A stretch of 64,000 nt of DNA from Paenibacillus zeisoli (GCF_003994465.1 NZ_RZNX01000007.1:62001-126000), one strand, 5' to 3'; counted from the first letter of the stretch, positions 43,225 through 52,015 are shown. Program-made: numbers and translations. Notes: generated from the sequence alone by a model not told the origin.

Positions 43225-44601
43225 ATGACAATAAATACATTTCCCTCGATCGGCGTAAATGAAGCGTTAACCTCAAACTTGGCCGAATATGGGATTACAG
43301 AACCGTCTCCGGTACAAGCTGAGACGATTCCTGCCATTCTTGAGGGCAGAGACGTACTCGCCCAGTCACAGACGGGAACCGGAAAAACCTTGGCCTATCT
43401 GCTGCCTATTCTGCAGCGAATTGATCCGGCCATCAAGTCGCCGCAGGCGTTGATCCTTGCGCCAACCCAGGAGTTGGCTATGCAAATTCTGCGGGAAAGC
43501 CAGCGCTATGGCGAATCACTGGGCATCCAAGCTCAATCTCTGATTGGCGGAGCGGCAATTGGGCGGCAGATTGAGAAGCTGAAGCTGCATCCGCAGCTTG
43601 TTGTAGGAACACCAGGACGGATCAAGGAATTGCTGGCAGTGAAGAAACTTAAGATGCACGAGGTCAAAACCCTTGTCGTGGACGAGGTTGACCAGGTGTT
43701 TCAGCTGGGCGGCTCCGGGGATGTGGAGCACATTATCCGGGCAGCGCTTCGGGACCGGCAGCTTCTCTTCTTATCGGCGACGGTCAGTCCGGAGATCCGA
43801 AGCTTGGCCTATCGGGAGATGAAGGACCCGGCAGAGATCGGAATCGAACCCGAGCAGCGTACGTCCAAGACGCTGGAGCATGTGTATTTTATCGCTGAGG
43901 AACGGGAGAAAATTGATACCCTGCGGCGTATTGTCCGCACCTATAATGCACCAAAAGCTATCGTGTTTGTTAACAACACTCAGGATATCGGTGAGGTAGA
44001 AGCCAAGATGAACTTCGTAGGTCTGCATGCACAAGCTCTGTATGGAGATGCGGACAAGACGACTAGAAGTCTGGTGCTTCGGCGGTTCCGGGAAGGCAGC
44101 ATCCAGCTGCTGATTGCTAGTGATGTAGCCGCCAGAGGTTTGGACATTGAGGATTTGGGCCTTATTATCAACTACGACCCACCGATAGATTCGGAACATT
44201 ATGTGCACCGCTCAGGACGGACAGGCAGAATGGGACGCAAGGGACTAGCAATCTCTCTTGTTACCCCTCGTGAGGAATTTATTATACGCAAGTTCGCGAA
44301 GGAGCTTGGCATAGAGTTCCAGCAGCGGGCCTTATATGGCGGGCGTATCGTTGAGCCTCGTGAAGCCGGAATAGCAAGAACAAGCTCTGCCGGAAGACCG
44401 CGTACAGATCGTGGCGGCAGACTTGCAGGCAGTCATGACAATAAGGCTAAGAACGGTTCAACCAGCCGCGGAACAGAAGAAGCTGGAAGAGTTAGCCGCA
44501 GTGAATCGAAGGCCAGCGAACGGAAGCTTGATCGGCACCGGGACCGCAAGAATAAAGGTGCGCCGAAGTGGCTTAAGGATAAGCAGCCTCCCCGCTCATA
44601 G
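43225..44601 (+). CDS. DEAD-box-type RNA helicase with DEVD motif II
   Basis: A 458-residue ATP-dependent RNA helicase. Motifs in order: Q-motif region (ITEPSPVQAETIP), I AQSQTGTGKT (~46-55), Ia PTQELAMQ, Ib TPGR, II DEVD (~151, in place of DEAD), III SATVS, V SDVAARGLDIED and VI HRSGRTGRMGR. A basic, Ser/Arg/Gly-rich tail of ~80 residues (from ~375) probably binds RNA or ribosomal subunits. AAAGGATGATACTTAC precedes the ATG. Likely roles are ribosome assembly or RNA turnover. ecsA follows 50 bases downstream. Confidence 0.93.
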   Translation: MTINTFPSIGVNEALTSNLAEYGITEPSPVQAETIPAILEGRDVLAQSQTGTGKTLAYLLPILQRIDPAIKSPQALILAPTQELAMQILRESQRYGESLGIQAQSLIGGAAIGRQIEKLKLHPQLVVGTPGRIKELLAVKKLKMHEVKTLVVDEVDQVFQLGGSGDVEHIIRAALRDRQLLFLSATVSPEIRSLAYREMKDPAEIGIEPEQRTSKTLEHVYFIAEEREKIDTLRRIVRTYNAPKAIVFVNNTQDIGEVEAKMNFVGLHAQALYGDADKTTRSLVLRRFREGSIQLLIASDVAARGLDIEDLGLIINYDPPIDSEHYVHRSGRTGRMGRKGLAISLVTPREEFIIRKFAKELGIEFQQRALYGGRIVEPREAGIARTSSAGRPRTDRGGRLAGSHDNKAKNGSTSRGTEEAGRVSRSESKASERKLDRHRDRKNKGAPKWLKDKQPPRS

Positions 44602-44651
44602 GGGTTGGAATGTTCGGCATTTGAATTGATTTGGTAAAGGGGGAGCCATGC

Positions 44652-45398
44652 TTGGAACAAACACCTGTACTGCAGATTGAGGAGCTTAGCGGAGGCTACA
44701 GCCTTGGCAAGCCCGTGCTTCACAATATTAACTTTGATGTGAAGCCGGGTGAAATGGTCGGTCTGATCGGTCTGAACGGAGCGGGTAAAAGTACGACCAT
44801 GAAGCACATACTTGGCCTAATGACACCTCACAAAGGTGTAGTCTTGGTGCAGGGGAAGACAAGGGATGAAGCGCCGCAAATTTATCAGTCTTCGCTCGCT
44901 TTCGTACCAGAATCACCACTTCTTTATGAAGAATTGACCGTACGTGAGCATCTGGAGTTCACGGCCAGGGCATATGGCGTGGAGCCGGAAGCTTACCGTG
45001 AGCGGTCGGAGAGGCTCTTGGACCTATTCCATATGAGGGAGAAAGCGGACAGCCTGTCCATGCATTTATCCAAGGGGATGAAGCAGAAGGTGATGATCAT
45101 GAGTGCCTTCGTGGCACGTCCGCCGCTCTATGTCATCGATGAGCCTTTTCTGGGGCTTGATCCGCTGGGTATTCGTTCACTGCTGGATTTCATGCTGGAA
45201 ATGAAACAGAGCGGGGCGTCGATCTTGCTCAGCTCTCATATTCTGTCAACGATTGAGAATTACTGCGACAGATTCATAGTTCTTCACCGGGGAGCCGTAG
45301 TTGCACAGGGGACGCTGGGTGAAATTGCACAGCAAGCGAACGCACCGGGAGCGTCGCTCGAAAATATCTTCTATGCACTTGTGAAGGGTGGCGAGTAA
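44652..45398 (+). CDS. ecsA: ABC transporter ATPase EcsA
   Basis: A 248-residue ABC ATPase: Walker A GLNGAGKST (~38-46), Q-loop FVPESPLLYEELTV, signature LSKGMKQKV (a variant of LSGGQ) and Walker B LYVIDEPFLGLDP, H-loop SSHIL. The sequence and the overlapping permease downstream identify the EcsAB system, which in Bacillus affects protein secretion, competence and intramembrane proteolysis. The TTG at 44652 is chosen because AAAGGGGGAG lies six bases upstream. Confidence 0.9.
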   Translation: MEQTPVLQIEELSGGYSLGKPVLHNINFDVKPGEMVGLIGLNGAGKSTTMKHILGLMTPHKGVVLVQGKTRDEAPQIYQSSLAFVPESPLLYEELTVREHLEFTARAYGVEPEAYRERSERLLDLFHMREKADSLSMHLSKGMKQKVMIMSAFVARPPLYVIDEPFLGLDPLGIRSLLDFMLEMKQSGASILLSSHILSTIENYCDRFIVLHRGAVVAQGTLGEIAQQANAPGASLENIFYALVKGGE

Positions 45399-46617
45399 GG
45401 CCGTGGATGTAAGAACACTCCGCAGCCGCCGGAAAGCGGCCTTCTGGGGGAAGATCATCCCGTACTTCCCTTATGTCGTGCAGAGCGGTGTGGCCGTACT
45501 CACCTTTATCCTGTTCATTGCTTTTGCTGCGTGGTACACTTCATTTCTGAAGCATATCCCACCCGAGCTCCCAATTCGCTGGATTATGTTAATCCTGCTT
45601 GCTCCGCTCACGGTATATGCCAGCTTTAGAACCTATTTGCAGCCAGCAGACCTTACTTTCCTGCTGCCTCAGGAATACAGGATGAAGCCTTATTTCGTCC
45701 CGGGTTACCGCAGCGGGGTTATTTATAAGCTGATTGGGCTCTTCATTCTTCTTATCGCCGTATGGCCGCTGTATGTTCGCAGCAGCCCGGATCCGAAGCC
45801 GCTCTGGCTGATGGTTCTTGTGCTTATTGTACTGAAGATCATCAGCGCTTATGGCGGATGGCAGGAACTGCGAATGAGCTCAGCAAGGGCCAGAAGCGGA
45901 TACCGCGTTCTGCGCTGGTGTCTTGTGATTCTTATGCTGGCGGCATGGATTTGGCAGTCACCTCTTCGAAGTACACTCTTCACCATTCTGGTAGGGATCA
46001 ATTATGTACTATCCCTTCGATTGGCCGTCAAGCATCAAGTTCCGTGGGAAACCCTGATTGCGACGGAGAAGTCACAAGCTTCACGAGTGATGCTCCTGCT
46101 TGGCTGGTTCGTCGATGTACCTGCCGAAGGGCAAAAGGTATATCCCCGCCGCTGGTTGTCCAGTTTCGGGAATACAGTTCCGTGGGGGCAAGAGGCGGCT
46201 TTCCGCTATCTGCTCATTAAGACCTTTGTCCGCAGCGAACTGCTGGGGATTATTGTCAGGTTGACCCTGCTCTCGATGGTGCTGGTATGGTGGACAGGGA
46301 ATTCCCTCTGGGGGCCAATTATCTATCTGTTCTTCCTGTTTGCTGCTGGCATGCAGCTCAGCACTCTACGGCAGTATCACCGTGATTCTCCGGCTGCCTC
46401 ATTCTATCCGCTACCAGAAGGGGCCCATATTGAGGCAGCCCTGCGGCTTATGTTCCGGATTCAAACGGGTCTGGCTGTGATCATGTGGCTGCCCATGCTT
46501 ATACTGGGTTACACCGAACCGATGATGCTGTTGTTCAGCCTTGCGGCCGGAATTATAATGGTGGTTCTGCTAAGGAGCCGGTTTGCTCGCAGCTGGAAAG
46601 CGGAAGAAGAAGATTGA
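45388..46617 (+). CDS. ecsB: ABC transporter permease EcsB
   Basis: A ~409-residue membrane protein with about eight to ten helices and the EcsB pattern (YASFRTYLQPADLTFLLPQE near residue 75; ASFYPLP near 345). It overlaps ecsA by 11 bases, so translation is coupled. Start is uncertain: GTG at 45388 or GTG at 45403, neither with a strong site. The exact transported or affected substrate of EcsAB is not settled. Confidence 0.88.
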   Translation: MASKAVDVRTLRSRRKAAFWGKIIPYFPYVVQSGVAVLTFILFIAFAAWYTSFLKHIPPELPIRWIMLILLAPLTVYASFRTYLQPADLTFLLPQEYRMKPYFVPGYRSGVIYKLIGLFILLIAVWPLYVRSSPDPKPLWLMVLVLIVLKIISAYGGWQELRMSSARARSGYRVLRWCLVILMLAAWIWQSPLRSTLFTILVGINYVLSLRLAVKHQVPWETLIATEKSQASRVMLLLGWFVDVPAEGQKVYPRRWLSSFGNTVPWGQEAAFRYLLIKTFVRSELLGIIVRLTLLSMVLVWWTGNSLWGPIIYLFFLFAAGMQLSTLRQYHRDSPAASFYPLPEGAHIEAALRLMFRIQTGLAVIMWLPMLILGYTEPMMLLFSLAAGIIMVVLLRSRFARSWKAEEED

Positions 46618-46735
46618 TGAACAGCAGCTTGGATTGAACTACAAATCGAGGAATTGATTTCGTAAGACGATAAACATTCTTCGGAATCCAAGTTCATTCA
46701 TTTCTAGTTCATCCCATATCTATCTGAATACTAAA

Positions 46736-46776
46736 AAAGGCTGCGCCCTCAGCATGATCCTGAGGGCGCAGCCTTT
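46736..46776. terminator. Bidirectional terminator
   Basis: A 17-bp perfect stem (46736-46752 with 46760-46776, core GGCTGCGCCCTCAG) with A and T runs on the two sides; serves ecsAB and the convergent YjcZ-like gene. Confidence 0.95.
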
Positions 46777-46795
46777 ATTATTATCTCGAGCCTAT

Positions 46796-46918
46796 TTAGA
46801 GCAGAATGGTACGGCTGATGATAACAAGCAGAATGAACAGGACCAAAATTGCCCCGGTGCTTGTGAATCCACCACCCAATCCGCTGTAACCGCCTCTTGC
46901 TTCTTTAACTTCACCCAT
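46796..46918 (-). CDS. YjcZ-like small membrane peptide
   Basis: A 40-residue peptide with a Gly/Tyr-rich N-terminal part (RGGYSGLGGGF) and one hydrophobic helix (ILVLFILLVIIS). This glycine-then-helix pattern is that of the YjcZ-type peptides abundant in spore-formers, though the usual C-terminal Cys or charged end is missing (ends RTILL). AAAGGGG lies ten bases before the ATG. Confidence 0.75.
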   Translation of the reverse strand: MGEVKEARGGYSGLGGGFTSTGAILVLFILLVIISRTILL

Positions 46919-47009
46919 GAAAATTAATCCCCTTTCCCTGCGTTGTGTATAGGTACACGGTATATTATGACAGGGATGGGTTCTGTGCTTGGGCCGGTGC
47001 CTGGTAGGC

Positions 47010-48308
47010 CTAAGATTGCTGCAGGTCTTGAACTGCCTGATAGATGAGGTCGAATAGCTCCTCCAGATTCTCTTCAGCGATACAGGAGAAGGCTACACGC
47101 AAATCATGGTCTCCCAGAGCAATGGTGCCGACACCATACTTATGAATCAGATGCTGACGAAGACTCTCGGCAGAGACATCTTTCAGCTTAAGACACATGA
47201 AGTAACCGGAGTTAAACGGATAGTAATCCCAGACATCTCCGTATTTGCCGCTGTCCAGGAGGGACTTGACTTTGTTGGCCCGGCCTTTCATTACTGCAAA
47301 TTTCTCTTCTTTCTGCGATCCGAACTCTGGAGACTTGAGAGCCTCAAGGACAAAAGTCTGTGAAGGATGAGACCCGCTTGAAATTGTTGCCCGGATAATA
47401 CCCAAAGTCTTCTGCTCCAGTGCGGAGAGTACCTCCTGATTATCACTGGCGAAGGTAATGAAGCCTACGCGGAAGCCCCAGACGTATTCTTCTTTGGTGG
47501 CTCCGTCAATTTTGACAGGAAGGATGCGAGGGTGCAGTCCCGCCAGCTTGCCGAACAAGGATTCATGCATGGAGTCTTCAAAGAACAGACCAAAGTAAGC
47601 ATCATCAGTAACAACAACCACATTGATGCCAGCTTCGGCGGCTTCGTACAGAGCGTCCACAATTTCCTTGCCTTCTGCTTCCCCCGGGGTATAACCGGTC
47701 GGGTTGTTAGGGAAGTTCAGAATTACGACAGCCTTGCCTTTGTCCTTCTGTGACAGCAAGGCTTCACGCAGACCTGCACTGTTAAAGGTCATTTGCTCTG
47801 TAAAAAGCGGGTAGTTCACGATTTGACCGTGACGGCGGATTCCGAAGGTCAATTCATAGTTCTCCCAGTTCTTGTCTGGATAAATTACCGCGTCTCCTTC
47901 GCCCACAAAGAGATCTGCAACTATGCTGAGCCCGTGAGTAAGAGCGTTCGTTACAACAGGGTTGCCAAAGCTCTTTCCTTCGAGTGAAGGGTTCTCTTGA
48001 AGCATCTTGCTGCGCCATACCTTACGAAGCTCGGGCTTACCAGCCGGAGGGGCATAAGGATACAGGTCCTTCGGATTGAATTCCGACAGCGATTCTTGAA
48101 ATACCGACAGGTGCATCGGGCCGCCGTTCTCGGTCGCGATTCCGATGGTCGCATTATATTTCTTGGCATTCGCTGTAGCTTCGGCCGATTGGCTGAGGAT
48201 GCCTTCCTTAGGGAAGTAGATTTCTCTACCAAGTGTCGAGAGTACCTCGTACACATTGGCATTACCAGCTTTAATATTCTCGTTTAACTGTTCGGCAAGT
48301 GGGTTCAT
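47010..48308 (-). CDS. PLP-dependent class I/II aminotransferase
   Basis: A 432-residue aminotransferase-fold enzyme. Fold-type-I marks are NPVVTNALTHGLSIVADLF (cofactor loop), NFPNNPTGYTPGEAEGKEI (binding of the PLP ring and substrate), VVVTDDAYFGLFF (Asp to the pyridine nitrogen and Tyr) and GATKEEYVWGFRVGFITF, where the Lys would form the Schiff base and Arg binds phosphate. Substrate is not evident. The ATG at 48308 follows GGAAGGATGAACACGCG. It is separated by ~100 bases from the upstream PPOX gene on the same strand. Confidence 0.88.
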   Translation of the reverse strand: MNPLAEQLNENIKAGNANVYEVLSTLGREIYFPKEGILSQSAEATANAKKYNATIGIATENGGPMHLSVFQESLSEFNPKDLYPYAPPAGKPELRKVWRSKMLQENPSLEGKSFGNPVVTNALTHGLSIVADLFVGEGDAVIYPDKNWENYELTFGIRRHGQIVNYPLFTEQMTFNSAGLREALLSQKDKGKAVVILNFPNNPTGYTPGEAEGKEIVDALYEAAEAGINVVVVTDDAYFGLFFEDSMHESLFGKLAGLHPRILPVKIDGATKEEYVWGFRVGFITFASDNQEVLSALEQKTLGIIRATISSGSHPSQTFVLEALKSPEFGSQKEEKFAVMKGRANKVKSLLDSGKYGDVWDYYPFNSGYFMCLKLKDVSAESLRQHLIHKYGVGTIALGDHDLRVAFSCIAEENLEELFDLIYQAVQDLQQS

Positions 48309-48411
48309 CGCGTGTTCATCCTTCCAGTCTGTTTGGATTCCATAGTTCCGGTTTTTACTGCCTAACATTATAACATCCTATCTACGGAACCGTCACGGAC
48401 TAAAAAGGCTC

Positions 48412-49029
48412 TTATTCCGTATGAAAAGGACAAATTTGTGTCATCAAGCGTACCGTCTCCATATCTTTGCCTTGATTGCGTTCCGTGAGTCCTTGTGCAA
48501 TCTGATTGCGTTTGTCTTCGGTCATATTTTGTCCAAATTTGAACTTGGCGGACATATGTTCAGGAATGATTCGAACGACAGATACCGCCTTTAGCTCACC
48601 GACATAAGCCGGGTCTGAAGCATCAATGGGGGTATAACCTCCTTCTGGCTGCAGCTTCTTCATAAATAAGGTCAGAGCTTCAGCCTTCTCGGTGAGATCC
48701 GTAATCTTCTCGGCTCTGCCCTTCACCATTACACTCTTGAAAAAAGCCGTTGCCGGACAAGCCTTAACCGGATCTGTGTAGTAAGAAGGAATTCGTGCGA
48801 ATTCCTCCGCCACCGTGAAGCTGACCCGGTTATCGGCTTTGAGATGTTTCATTTTCTCGCCAGCCAGACTCCCATGGAAATAGAAGACGCCTTGTCCGTA
48901 TGCAAAATTAAGCGGGGTGACCCGGCTCCACCCATCTTGATCCGTGGTACCCAGAAACCCAAAGCTCTGCGAGAACAGGAATTGTTCAATTTCCTGCTCC
49001 TCGGTTACTGCGAATTCTTTCCGTCTCAT
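48412..49029 (-). CDS. Pyridoxamine 5'-phosphate oxidase family protein
   Basis: A 205-residue FMN-binding split-barrel protein of the PPOX class (FGFLGTTDQDGWSRVTPLNFAYGQGVFYFHGSLAGEKMKHLKADNRVSF pattern, N-terminal half). Members bind FMN, F420 or heme; this NimA-like group has no certain substrate. It lies head-to-head with a MocR regulator gene, and such pairs are common in MocR-controlled vitamin B6-related or stress genes, so regulation by that neighbour is likely. AAGGGGGATTCAG precedes the ATG. Confidence 0.83.
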   Translation of the reverse strand: MRRKEFAVTEEQEIEQFLFSQSFGFLGTTDQDGWSRVTPLNFAYGQGVFYFHGSLAGEKMKHLKADNRVSFTVAEEFARIPSYYTDPVKACPATAFFKSVMVKGRAEKITDLTEKAEALTLFMKKLQPEGGYTPIDASDPAYVGELKAVSVVRIIPEHMSAKFKFGQNMTEDKRNQIAQGLTERNQGKDMETVRLMTQICPFHTE

Positions 49030-49108
49030 CTGAATCCCCCTTGAAATAAATAAATAGAATCATTGACGCTGTTCCATGTTGATGTTGATATACAGCATAA
49101 AACTGAAA

Positions 49109-49154
49109 TTGACATATAAAAAGAACCAATTTACATTAAAATTATTGGTCCAAT
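49109..49154 (+). promoter_or_regulatory. MocR promoter with overlapping ATTGG/CCAAT operators
   Basis: TTGACA (49109-49114), 17-base spacer and TACATT (49132-49137) form a promoter toward the MocR gene. A half-site ACCAAT lies in the spacer (49125-49130), and a perfect ATTGG-T-CCAAT palindrome (49144-49154) follows the -10 box, well placed for repression. Confidence 0.65.
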
Positions 49155-49191
49155 GCTAAATACGGATTTCATCCTAAGTAAAGAGAGGCTG

Positions 49192-50733
49192 ATGACCTTG
49201 GAAATGGTGCTTCCCTGGGAAACGTGCCTGCAGCAGTACCGCTATAAATATCTGGCACTCTATCATGCACTTCGATTCGCTATTCATGAGGGAACACTGC
49301 CTGGCGGCACGAGACTGCCCTCAAGTCGTGAACTCGCGCAGTTGTACGGGATATCCAGAGGCAGTGTAGCCCAGGCCTACGATATGCTTCTTGCCGAAGG
49401 ATATGTGCTGCCAGAGGTAGGACGGGGCACCTATGTGGCGCCTTTCATGACAGAGGTGACGAAAAGAACAGCCGCTCAGGCTGAGCTGCCTATATCCTCT
49501 TGGGGTCAGCGAATGGTGGATTGGGACTTAAGTCAGACGGGGGCATGGAGTAAGCGGGATGCAGCCACCCAGGAACGGGGGCGCATAGGCGGGAAGGGGG
49601 CCAGCCCGGCCAGCCCGGCCAGCCACCTCTCCTTCTCGGGAGGCGGAGGGGACATGCGGCATTTCCCGCACGCCGAGTGGAGAAGCGCGCTTGCCTTTGC
49701 CGGCAGGGAGGCTGCGGCCGGCGAGGACCTCATCCCCGATAACCCGTTCGGGGATGAAAGCCTGCGGGCTGCGATAGCTGCCCATTTGCGCAGGAGCCGC
49801 GGAATTGCCGCGGAGCCTGCGCAAATCTGCCTCTTCAGCGGCTCCATGCAGGCCATTGCTCTCCTGACCCAGCTGCTGCTGGGGGAAGGAGAGCCGGCCG
49901 TGGTGGAAGATCCCGGGTATCACGGGATCGTCAAGGCCGTTCGCGCCTGCGGCGGCAGGCCGCTGCAGGCTGCCCTTGACGGCAGCGGGATTGTGCCGCA
50001 GGACTGGCAGGCGCGGCTGCTCTTCGTTACGCCGGGCAGGCAGTTCCCGACCGGCGCCGTATTGTCTTCGGCGCGGAGGCAGGAGCTGCTGGCCTGGGCC
50101 CGCCGGAAGGAAGCTGTCATCATCGAAGATGATTATGACAGCGAGTTCCGCTGGGGCGGGCGGCCGCTTGAGCCGCTCAAGGCGCTCGACAAGGATGAGC
50201 GTGTCGTCTACGTCGGTTCGTTCACGAACACGATGTTCGCTTCGCTGCGAATCGGCTATGCCGTGCTGCCGCCAAGCTTGATCACACCGATGCGCTGCGC
50301 CAAGGCGCTGTATGAGCCGACCCCGCCGGCTGTGCTGGAGCAGCGGGCGCTCGCTCGCTTCATGACCCGGGGCGAGTATGACCGACACCTTCGCCGGATG
50401 CGCAGAATCTACCATGCTAGGCATGATACGCTTCGCAGCCTCTTGTCTGAGGGTGAACTGCCTCAGTTGTTCCGTGCGCTGCCTGCGGATGCCGGGCTGC
50501 ATATCTATGCGCTGTGGCTCCGCTCTGAGGAGGAATTTCAGCTGCTGTGCGAGCTGTCTGTACAGAATGGCGTGGATTTCAGAGATGCCCGTACATACGG
50601 GCAGGCCCCTGCTCCGCCTGCGGCCTGCTTCTCCTTTGCCCATTTGCAGACGAACGAACTCGACGAGGGGATCGAGCGGCTAATGAAATCCTGGCGGCTT
50701 GTACAAGAAAAGCTCAATACAAGGTATAATTAA
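49192..50733 (+). CDS. MocR-type regulator (GntR HTH fused to aminotransferase domain)
   Basis: A ~513-residue regulator. The N-terminal GntR winged helix is at about residues 15-75 (YHALRFAIHEGTLPGGTRLPSSRELAQLYGISRGSVAQAYDML), then a linker, then a class-I aminotransferase-like domain binding PLP (NPFGDESLRAAIAAHLRRSRG; VEDPGYHGI; IIEDDYDSEFRWGG; VGSFTNTMFASLRIGY, where the usual Schiff-base Lys of SFSKT is replaced by Asn). The linker is GC-rich with tandem ASP repeats. Of several in-frame starts, ATG 49192 is used. Divergent from the PPOX gene it probably controls. Confidence 0.87.
   Translation: MTLEMVLPWETCLQQYRYKYLALYHALRFAIHEGTLPGGTRLPSSRELAQLYGISRGSVAQAYDMLLAEGYVLPEVGRGTYVAPFMTEVTKRTAAQAELPISSWGQRMVDWDLSQTGAWSKRDAATQERGRIGGKGASPASPASHLSFSGGGGDMRHFPHAEWRSALAFAGREAAAGEDLIPDNPFGDESLRAAIAAHLRRSRGIAAEPAQICLFSGSMQAIALLTQLLLGEGEPAVVEDPGYHGIVKAVRACGGRPLQAALDGSGIVPQDWQARLLFVTPGRQFPTGAVLSSARRQELLAWARRKEAVIIEDDYDSEFRWGGRPLEPLKALDKDERVVYVGSFTNTMFASLRIGYAVLPPSLITPMRCAKALYEPTPPAVLEQRALARFMTRGEYDRHLRRMRRIYHARHDTLRSLLSEGELPQLFRALPADAGLHIYALWLRSEEEFQLLCELSVQNGVDFRDARTYGQAPAPPAACFSFAHLQTNELDEGIERLMKSWRLVQEKLNTRYN
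49601..49624 (+). repeat. 9-bp tandem repeat in the MocR linker
   Basis: CCAGCCCGG occurs twice in tandem with a third partial copy, encoding Ala-Ser-Pro repeats between the HTH and aminotransferase domains, in a locally very GC-rich stretch. Confidence 0.85.
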
Positions 50734-50784
50734 TATAAGGAAAGCTGCAAGCAAGAGAATGTCATTATTCAGAGGGGGAATGTC

Positions 50785-51570
50785 ATGCTTCACGCTTCTA
50801 CATCTTCATTTGTGCTGAAGCCTGCCTTTGCCAAAATCGTCTGTGAGCCCGGCTGGAAATGGCAGAAGCGGGAGAAACCGCTGGAGAATTACGATTTGTT
50901 CTACGTATGGAGCGGCGAGGGAACCGTGGTTCTGAACGGCCGTCCAATTCCGGTTACCCGGGGAAGCTGCTTCCTGTTCCGCCCGGGAGATCATACGAGT
51001 GCAACGCATAATCCGCAAAAGCCATTGGTGCTGACTTACATTCATTTTGATGTTGACGAGCCCGTATCCGAGGTGCCGGGAGCTTACCGGGTACTTGAAG
51101 ATACACTCGATTTCGAATATATGCTGTCCCGTTATGTGCGTCTCTTCCTGATCAAAGCCTATGCGGCCGAGGAGGAAGCACGCCTGATCCTGAAGCAGCT
51201 GATGATCTACCTGCTTCGCGAGGAACGGGAGAAGCCGGTGGAGAGAAAGGTCAGCAATCAGCTGACCGAAGTCATCCATGAGGTGGCCAACTACGTGCTT
51301 CAGCATCCCGGACTGCCTCATCGGGTTGAAGACCTGGCTGCAAGAGCCGGCCTATCAGCCAGGTATTTCTCGATCAAGTTCAAGGAACTGACGGGGGCCT
51401 CCGTTCAATCCTATATTATCAAGTGCAGAATTGACCGTGCCCAGCACCTTCTGCTGCATGCCGGTATGAATGTGACGGAAGTGGCAGATGCGCTGGGTTA
51501 CCGGGACATCTTCTTCTTCAGCCGCCAGTTCAAGCAGTATACGGGCAAGAGTCCATCGGAGATCCGGTAA
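50785..51570 (+). CDS. AraC-family regulator with cupin domain
   Basis: A 261-residue AraC/XylS regulator. An N-terminal cupin (YDLFYVWSGEGTVVLNGRPIPVTRGSCFLFRPGDHTSA) senses a ligand; the C-terminal double HTH (~165-261) includes VEDLAARAGLSARYFSIKFKELTG and VTEVADALGYRDIFFFSRQFKQYTGKSPSEIR. Such proteins usually control sugar genes. GAGGGGGAATGTC precedes the start; the ATG at 50785 fits. The GH43 arabinanase gene 490 bases downstream is a candidate target, but this is inference. Confidence 0.88.
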   Translation: MLHASTSSFVLKPAFAKIVCEPGWKWQKREKPLENYDLFYVWSGEGTVVLNGRPIPVTRGSCFLFRPGDHTSATHNPQKPLVLTYIHFDVDEPVSEVPGAYRVLEDTLDFEYMLSRYVRLFLIKAYAAEEEARLILKQLMIYLLREEREKPVERKVSNQLTEVIHEVANYVLQHPGLPHRVEDLAARAGLSARYFSIKFKELTGASVQSYIIKCRIDRAQHLLLHAGMNVTEVADALGYRDIFFFSRQFKQYTGKSPSEIR

Positions 51571-51658
51571 AAATATTTTGAGATCCCTGTTTCAAGAGAA
51601 AAGTAGCTGGGTAATGGGTATTTATGGTACTTTTATGTAGAGGGAGGAGGTGTCACTT

Positions 51659-51775
51659 ATGAGCAGAAGACGGCGGATGCGCAGCAGAGGGAGCTTTTCT
51701 CAAGGTTGCAGCATTTTTCGGAATCGTATGCGCCGGGTTCGGCCAGCTGCTGAACGTGAAGAATTCTGGTTCTAA
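51659..51775 (+). CDS. Arg-rich small peptide, 38 residues
   Basis: A short gene with a very strong binding site (GGGAGGAGGTGTCACTT before the ATG). The peptide begins with SRRRRMRSRGS, contains one Cys and has 12 Arg in 38 residues, ending EEFWF. It resembles basic small spore or DNA-associated peptides in composition only; no family is recognised. It stands alone between the AraC gene and a terminator. Confidence 0.55.
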   Translation: MSRRRRMRSRGSFSQGCSIFRNRMRRVRPAAEREEFWF

Positions 51776-51833
51776 TACTCATACTTAAGTATGTCAAGTC
51801 AATCACATATTCGGCACCTGAGTGCTGTCAAGA

Positions 51834-51867
51834 GGCTGTCTGGGAGATCCCGGCAGTCTTTTTTTAG
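51834..51867 (+). terminator. Terminator after the Arg-rich peptide gene
   Basis: GGCTGTCTGGG pairs with CCCGGCAGTC (one bulged T), loop AGAT, followed by seven Ts. Confidence 0.8.
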
Positions 51868-51927
51868 GGTCAAAATCTATGGTTGGGTTACTTAATTTTA
51901 AATTTATATAAAATAAATCAGGTGTAT

Positions 51928-52015
51928 TGACATTGAATCGGTGAATGTGGATACTGTTTGTATATAAATATGAATTTATTTAGTTTTATTTAAACTAAAT
52001 AAGAAAGCGCTTTAA
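51928..52015 (+). promoter_or_regulatory. Arabinanase promoter with 27-bp palindrome and cre-like site
   Basis: A promoter TTGACA (51928-51933), 17 bases, GATACT (51951-51956). Downstream lies a perfect inverted repeat TTATTTAGTTT-N5-AAACTAAATAA (51976-52002), and overlapping its end is AGAAAGCGCTTTAA (52002-52015), 12 of 14 with a CcpA cre site. Position after the promoter fits roadblock repression. Confidence 0.7.

Noticed and set aside
46628..46692. CTTGGATT/AATCCAAG inverted repeat after ecsB
   Set aside because: Arms are only 8 bp with a 49-base loop and no T run; the strong bidirectional terminator at 46736 serves this position.
49528..50643. Open frame of 371 codons on the minus strand
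   Set aside because: It lies opposite the very GC-rich MocR gene; lack of stops is expected from base composition.
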